A stretch of DNA of 64,000 bases from Gentiana macrophylla (Eukaryota > Streptophyta > Magnoliopsida > Gentianales > Gentianaceae). Shown here piece after piece: positions 57,445 to 64,000 of the stretch; position 1 is the stretch's first letter, and every line of letters starts with the position of its first letter. Under the pieces are notes generated by a model, which worked only from the letters and a program-made list of their open reading frames with translations, searched no databases and was not told the origin of the DNA. The translations under genes were made by a program, and so were the position numbers. Location of the stretch: contig CM047810.1 in assembly GCA_026214975.1 (NCBI GenBank), forward strand, positions 92,210,316 through 92,274,315. The letters are read 5' to 3'.

Positions 57445-58440
57445 ACACACACACAATGGAAGTCTATCTTCTTCGGCTTGCATTCAATTTTAACGACTTA
57501 AAAACATAATCTTTCTTAATAAAGAGGTATAAAGGAAGATTTAGCGGATCGATCGACCTAAAATTGGTGCTAGAGAAGCCTCAAAACTAGGTTGAAAGTC
57601 CACATTCCACTATCTTATGGCTACCAATAAACCAATAACGTCGATAAAAGAGCCTAGTATAATCTTCTAAACGCTAATAAAAGAACAATCTTACCATTGA
57701 GAAGACCTACTTGCTTTCAATCCAAAGGTCGTGATAAATTTTTGTATTACATCACTAGGTGGTCTTTACTCTATAACGGGGGAATCTTGATGCATGTTTG
57801 TAGGCAAAGACGGACTCAGCATATGGATGGGGGCTAAGCCCACCCTGCATTTTTTTAAGTACATAGCCCAAAATCTAAACTCAGCACACCCCAACAATTA
57901 ACTCAACCCGCCAGTAACCATCTCCAGTCCTTTCAGTTCCAAGAGTCGTTCCATCACTTAAGTGTCCAACAATTCCTATAATTTTTAATCTCTAATCGCC
58001 TTTTATCATTTATCAAATTTAAAAAAACAAAGAGGAAAAGAAAGAACATATGTAGAGCAGGCACCTCTCAGGCAAAATCATGCTTCTTCGTCTTTTAGAT
58101 TTAACACCGTCGGGCGGCGGACGGCCAGTAACTGCCACAAATAGTAGAAGGAGTTGGGAGAAATTAATTAATCTAGCATGCTGTTTAACACATAATTCTA
58201 ACAAAAATGAAAACAAAAAATAGGACACAGCGAGTGTAGCACTCTGTCTTTAAGACATTTTTGCCCCAATTATGTGCACACGGTAATGGCAATCGTCTCC
58301 CAAGATACAACAGTCATATTTTCTTTGGATTGTTTCACTTCAACGAGTGCAGCACTCTGTCTTCGAATTTATGCAAAGTATTTGTATGAGTTTTAATGCA
58401 AATGGGCAGAATTTTGTCTAAGAAAATTCTAATAAAAAAT
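57445..58440. other. Intergenic DNA, no gene seen
   Basis: Contains a CA microsatellite at 57442-57456. A stretch around 57805-57850 has CTCAGC...GGGGGCTAAGCCCACCCTGCATTTTTT, resembling ends of common plant DNA elements. A direct repeat GAGTG[TC]AGCACTCTGTCTT occurs at about 58231 and 58343. No coding support. Confidence 0.5.
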
Positions 58441-60440
58441 ATGCATCCTTTTTCATTATAGTGATGGGAATTTATAGGAGAAAGAAATCTGATCATTTAG
58501 CAGTTGCAACCTTTATCCGAAAAGTTATAACTCATATTTGGTTGTAACATTTCACCGAACTGAAGCAACTCTTAGCATTAATATTTAATTCAAATTTCTC
58601 CAAAAATCTCCCATATGAATGAAAATTAATGCAAATGCAATGCAGACTCTGAAGAGATCACAGACGGAAATATGTTGCATCGGGCAGGATGGTTTGCTGC
58701 CTTGAACCTTCCGTAGTAGAGTACCATCGGACATACTCAACTAAGCAGTGAACTAGGTCTTGAACTGCTCAGGCTTTGATGTATACCTAGACAATGATAT
58801 CTACACAATAGATCTCCTAATATTCGAGGTCTCATTGTTGTGTCCATATTGGCCCTGGAACACCTTGGTTATAGAAAGTGTTTTAGAGAATTCAGCTCAT
58901 GAATTCTCACAGAAGCGGCCCCACTTCCACTTACATAGGTGACCTCCTATAAAGAGTACTCTGCAATACCCTAATTGGCTTAACCAAGATATAAAGAATC
59001 ATTAAAAGCTTATGCTTAACCTAAAACCTTCAGTAGACAACACTTTTGTTCTAACAGAATGGGTATGTGCTAACTGTGCCTCATAACTTAGTTGTCGAAC
59101 GGTGATATTGGGATCTTCAGTCACTATGGTTGGATTTCCATTGTACGAAAACATGCGTAATAGGATTCTGTCCCATTCCATTTGTCAAAATTGACACTCA
59201 ATCTCTAGCTAAACCTTTTTATAAGCGGATCCGCAATATTCTCCTTCGACTCTGTATAATCGAGGAAATCAAACCATTAGAGATCAATCATTTAATAGTA
59301 TTGTGTCTACGATGTATATGTCTAGACTTACCATTATACGGGTTATTCTGATGCAGGGAGGCTTCAATAGAGAGCTGCATACGTGGCAACATCTGGACCC
59401 TAGTTTCATGCCACGTATGCAATTCCCTATTGAGGATGAAACTGTGTGGTCCAGATGTTGCCACGTATGCAGCTCTCTATTGAAGCCTCCCTGCATCAGA
59501 ATAACCCCCAATATACATAAAACTTTGTGCATGTCCTATAGCCGACATACCATCACAATGTATGCTGATAAGAGGAATTGGCTTTGGCTAACAAGGAATA
59601 TCCTCTGAGAAATTCCGAAGCCACTCTACTTCTTCTACAGCTTTGTCCAATGCAATAAACTCATATTACATAGTAGATCAAGCTATGCATGTTTGCTTTG
59701 AGGATTTCCAAGACACTGCACCACCACCAATAATGAAGACATATCCACTAGTGGATTTTGAGTCTTTACAGCTAGATATCCAGTTTGCATCACAGTATCC
59801 TTCCAATACTGCTGGATATCTTGTATACTGTATTCCGAGGTTCCTTGTAAATTTCAAATACCTTAACATCCGGTCAAGGGCTAACTTGAACCTTCTTTCT
59901 CTTTCTCTTTACAAGGAAAGATCTCCTCAATAAATACAACATTCCTTTAATAAATCTTTTGTTTCGGTCCCTTATCTTGACTTACTTTGCCTTAAGTATT
60001 TCAACATTTTCCAAGCACCCCCACATTTTCAGGATTTTGTAGGTAGGCTTGAAGCCTTCCCACTATTTCATGGTGGCATTCTATTGAGAATAACAATTGA
60101 TGAGAGAATTGTCTCCCTCACAGTTCTGAATAAATCCGAACAAATGAACATGACACTCATCATTTCTTTCAGTGTTCTTGTGTTTAAGAAACACCACCAA
60201 ACGATTAAGGTGTGTATCGTGCAATGGTTTAATGAATGATAATAATACCATAACAAAACTCATTAAACTATGCATCTTACTCTCCACCTTGATCACTACG
60301 AATTGTCTTAATTCGTTTTCCAAATTGATTCTCAACTTCAAAGGCATCGTCTTTGCTTTTCAGTAAACAAACATAACCGTATGTTGTGATATCATCGATG
60401 AAAGTAACTAAATATTCTTTTAACATATCCTTTTGCACAA
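58441..60440 (-). pseudogene. Copia pol fragment with probable 3' LTR, minus strand
   Basis: Read leftward: integrase core with DDITTYGYVCLLKSKDD and ENQFGKRIKTIRSDQGGE blocks (60430-60290), then a degenerate distal integrase (KEMM near 60160). A deletion jumps to RNase [21 protein letters not shown] (about 59800), [28 protein letters not shown] (about 59630), and SRHI and DYTESKENIADPL (59320-59235). RT is missing. A MITE splits the RNase H near 59340-59507. A polypurine-like CATATGGGAGAT (minus, 58606-58617) suggests a 3' LTR to its left, with TATAAATT near 58470. The LTR's far end was not found. Confidence 0.85.
59340..59507. mobile_element. MITE with perfect 60-bp arms (Mutator-type)
   Basis: The arms 59340-59399 and 59448-59507 are exact reverse complements, starting GGGTTATTCTGATGCAGGGA. 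The 48-nt loop contains a diverged copy of part of the right arm (CCACGTATGCAATTCCCTATTGAGG). Flanks CCATTATAC (59331-59339) and CCAATATAC (59508-59516) form a 9-bp duplication with one mismatch. It interrupts copia RNase H coding. Transcription either way would give a near-perfect hairpin RNA. Confidence 0.85.
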
Positions 60441-61460
60441 CTTTAAATCACAGATATTACTGTGAATCAAATCCAATGATTCCGTAACTCTTTAACTCTT
60501 TCACTTAATGGAAAGATAACTTAAACTGGTGTCTATAAACCGTTCCCGGGGATAACCCCACATTATTGCATCCAGCTACCACCAAAGACAAGTGTCTTTT
60601 ACACTTTTACAGCAATAAGTTGTACCGACATAGTTATATAAACATTGTTTGCTCTTACATTTGTATATAACACATAAGGTTAGCATAGTTAATTAAAATA
60701 TTGAAGCACAAAAATTATTTCCAAAACAACTTTTTCCGGACCAACAAACACCGATTAAATATTCCGAAAAAGTTAAATAATTGGTTACCGATCGAATAGT
60801 CATACACTTTTCAATACATGAACACACTGCACTAAAATCGTTGAGTGCACAACAATTGAATGTGTTGTAAAGAATTGAAGTCTACCCAAAAATAAACATA
60901 TTGATTCATTTCTTCCATCTGTTCTGAGTGCACGGTTTCAATTTTTTCAAGAAATGAAGTTCACCTGGTGAACCGGTAATTATATTTGGTCAAGAACTTA
61001 TACAACCATTTATGTCACATTCGATTACGATAACATATAAAAGTAAATCAATTTGTTTGTCTAGCACGTGCATGTGCAAGGAAACCACAGAATATGAACA
61101 TTATTTAATATTCATAATCACTCAATTGTAATTGACTTCTATTCAACTCCCAATATGAGCAAAATTCAACATAAATTTGCTCTGTATCCGTATAATTACA
61201 ACGCACTTATTTATGCAATATGACTTAGCACCTAGACCTGAGCAATTGCATACAAAAACAAATTAACAAAATAAAAAGAAATTTATAACTTCTTTTAGTG
61301 GAGACACAACCATTCCATTGTGATAAGACATATTCATTTTATATTATCTCCGAAATAGCATCCTTACATTTGGGTACAATTAGTTTTGCAAAATGACACA
61401 ATCATTCGTTTCAAAAATCAACTTTTCCTCTTAGTATTGCACACAACAACCACGGATTTG
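60441..61460. other. AT-rich DNA between two copia remnants
   Basis: Probably decayed gag and 5' part of the minus-strand copia element, but no block could be recognised with confidence. Confidence 0.4.
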
Positions 61461-61718
61461 ATGCGATCAATACTCTGTTATTTTAATTTCATTCAAATTA
61501 TTTCTGGCGCATAATTTACCTCCACAAACTTAATAAAAGATAATGTTCAGATTAATTCCAATACACAAAGTTCTAGTACATATTACCCTAATGCTTACTC
61601 TAATACTAAGGCCCAATAGCACAATAACTGGCCCATGACTTGGTTACCAAGATACTTAATCTAAGGGGATAGAAGGGTAATATTACAATTAATACAAGAC
61701 TCATATTATACTTTAACA
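61461..61718 (-). repeat. 3' LTR (part) of a minus-strand copia element
   Basis: On the minus strand a polypurine tract CTTGAGGGGGAA (61719-61730) is followed by TGTTAAAGTATAATATGAG. The end of the LTR is uncertain (somewhere near 61450-61520), so the left coordinate is approximate. Confidence 0.65.
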
Positions 61719-61730
61719 TTCCCCCTCAAG

Positions 61731-64000
61731 CAAAAAGTGGTGTCAACTACATTGAGCTTGTGTCTGAATTCAGCAAATTTGGAGTGAGATAGAGGCTTAG
61801 TGAAACAGTCAGCTGTTTGATCTGCTGAGGGAATGTAAGCAACAGTGAGAGACTTCCTTGCAACCAAATCTCTGATGTAGTGAACATCAAGCTCTATATG
61901 TTTTGTCCTTGAGTGGAAAAGAGGGTTGTAGGCAAGAGCTTGAGCGCCAAGATTGTCACACCATGTGACTGGAACAGCTTGAAGAGGCCATTTGATTTCA
62001 GTAAGAAGATACAGAGCCATTTGTGCCAGATCCCACATTAGCAAGGGATCTATACTCACTTTCTGTACTAGATCGTGCCACAGCTTGTTGCTTCTTAGAA
62101 CTTCAAGACACAAGTGAATCACCCAGGTAAACACAAGAGCTATTGTAGACCTTACATCAATGAGATTACATGCCCAGTCGGCATCAGAATAAGCAGTGAT
62201 ATGATGAGCTGGAGCAGTCTTAAAGTGCAAACCATGTTGCAGTGTGCCTTTCACATATCTCAGAATCCTCTTGAGACATTGCCAATGAACTTCTCTGGGT
62301 GCCTGCATAAATTGACTCAAGACATTCACAGCAAAAGTTAAATCTGGTCTAGTAAGTGTGAGATATTACAGGGCTCCCAAAATACTTTTGTACAGAGAAG
62401 GGTTTGTCATAAGAGGGCTATCCTCAGTGTACAACTTTGCAGTGGTAGCTAAGGGAGTAGGACAAGGTTTTAAGTTTCCCAGACTTAACCTGTGCAGCAG
62501 TTGTGTAGCATACATACTTTGATGAAGAAACAGACCTGAGGCATCCCTGTAAGCTTCCAAACCCAGAAAGTGGCTAATCTGTCCAAGATCCTTCAGGGCA
62601 AATTTTGAATGCAGTAAGTCAGTGAATTTTTCGATAACCTTACTGTCATTCCCAGTGATCAGGATGTCATCAACATATATAAGAACATAAAAATCTTGGG
62701 TGATGATGAAAAACAAACAAGAGCTATCTCGCCTAGATCGCTTGAAATTCCACCGCACAAGTTGAGTTTTGGTGCATCAAACCATGCCCTAGGGGCTTGC
62801 TTGAGCCCATCTGAGTGCTTTTTGTAAGCAACACACATAGTGTGGTTTGTCCACATCTTCATATCCTTCAGGCTGAGGCATAAAAACCTGTTCTGTCAAA
62901 TTCACATTCAGAAATGCATTATTTATATCAATTTGGTGTATGGGCCACTGTAAGGAGACTGCTACAGTAAGAATTACTCTAATAGTAGGGCCTTTGGCAA
63001 CAGGACTGAAAGTCTCAAAGTAGTCAAGACCATAGGTTTGACTAAAACCCTTGGCTACTAGCCTTGCTTTGTGTTTGGCAACACTTCCATCAGTGCTTAG
63101 TTTTACCTTGAAAACCCACTTGTTCCCTACCAGTTTCTAATTTGGAGAAGGTGGGACTAACTTCCAAGTTCTGTTTAGACTGAGGGCCTTGAACTCCTCA
63201 TCCATTGCCTTATTCGATATGGGGTCCTTGAGGGCATCAGATGCCTTTGTAGGTTCAGTAGGATAAGGCAAGCATTTGCTATGTGCTACATAGGAAAAAA
63301 TCTTTTTCGGTTTGAGGATTCCATCCTTAGCTCTAGTTCGCATAGGATGTAAGTTTTGACGTGACTGTGGTGATGCAGAAATGGAGGAGGAGGATAAATG
63401 AGAGTTGTCTATGGAGAGGGAAGAACCAGAACCAGAACCTGGAGATTGACCAGGTGGAGTGGAGATATGAGTTTGAGTTGGAGAATGTGGTGAGGAGTGT
63501 GAAGGACCAGAAGAAGAGTCTGGGTTTGAATGAGAAGTACTAGAATCAAGACTAGAATGAGAGTTGGGATCCGGTGATGAGGTAGGTGTCACTGGTCAAT
63601 CAGAGATGGATGATTGAGTTGGTGCTGAAGATTCTGGATTTATGTGAAGGATGGAAGGACAGGGAGATAAGAGGTGATAGGAAGAGTGTGGACAACAGGA
63701 TCTGTGGTGATAGACCTTTTTAAGGAGGGAAAGTCAGATTTATTGAACTTGACATCTCTAGATATATATAACCTTTGTGTGAGAGGGTCAAGACACAGAA
63801 AACCTTTATGATTAGGACTCAAGCCAAGGAACACATTTGGTAGTGTGGAACTGGAACTTTTGACTTTGGAAGGGTCTTAGATAAGGAAAACAGGCACATC
63901 CAAAAACTTTTAAACTGAGATAGTCTGGTTGTCTCTTAAATAACAGCTCAAAGGGAGATTTACGTCCTAAGAGAGGAGTTGGAAGAATGTTTATCAGGTG
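61731..64000 (-). pseudogene. Copia pol, minus strand, runs off the window
   Basis: From the right edge leftward: the distal integrase block FLGLSPNHKGFLCLDPLTQRLYISRDV (about 63830), split here from upstream integrase coding by a stop. Then a Ser/Pro-rich linker (63592-63380), the HPMRTRAKDGILKPKK motif (about 63340), the RT start DEEFKALSLNRTWKLVPPSPN, an in-frame TAG at 63137, RT HKARLVAKG and FSPVAKG (63080-63000), YVDDILITGND (about 62670), and DLGQISHFLGLE (62560). RNase H follows: YVKGTLQHGL, YSDADWA and RTKHIELDVHYIRD (62250-61860). At least three frame changes and stops disable it. Confidence 0.9.

Overview
The window is nuclear DNA of a flowering plant, almost certainly a eudicot. 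It is AT-rich and gene-poor, and most of it is LTR retrotransposons of plant Ty1/copia and Ty3/gypsy type, with Stowaway-, hAT- and Mutator-type miniature elements. Only two host genes can be supported, both on the minus strand: a four-exon calmodulin/CML8-11-type gene (11823-13680) and an intact, intron-free 795-codon reading frame for a Ste20/MST-type kinase (SIK1 family, 39040-41427). I cannot name the species.

Layout. 1-3916: 3' end of a SIRE/Maximus-type copia element (broken env-like region, PPT, 1.73-kb LTR). 3917-6955: non-coding repeat DNA. 6956-9820: non-autonomous hAT element with a perfect 8-bp target duplication, holding a copia solo LTR. 9821-11670: Stowaway MITE, a 240-bp direct duplication and a copia integrase scrap. 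11673-13868: calmodulin gene, with a Mutator-type MITE exactly at its stop codon and two related MITEs in its introns. 14147-15742: MITE cluster. 16247-22093: complete but dead copia element (TSD TAAGT) holding a TRIM and a solo LTR. 22505-24515: nested-palindrome (foldback) element. 25379-28026: Tat-like LTR fragments. 28027-36163: chromovirus (Tekay/Del type, TSD CCTAT) with a truncated Tat-like element fused into it. 36169-38191: 3' end of another Tat-like element. 39040-41427: kinase. 42133-55621: four-level nest (copia, then chromovirus-type solo LTR, then non-autonomous Tat/Athila-like element, then copia solo LTR), with target duplications for the inner levels. 55749-57439: solo LTR (TSD CACCC). 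58440-60440 and 61461-64000: two degraded copia elements on the minus strand; the first carries a MITE with 60-bp perfect arms.

How it fits together. The two genes are independent of each other. The rest is a record of successive insertions that target duplications let one order. The most striking unexplained signal is in the LTR promoters. Four unrelated gypsy LTR families each carry their own dyad-symmetric 11-16-bp motif, in pairs spaced 20-21 bp start to start (two helical turns), just upstream of a TATA box. The motif sequence differs between families but the geometry is the same.
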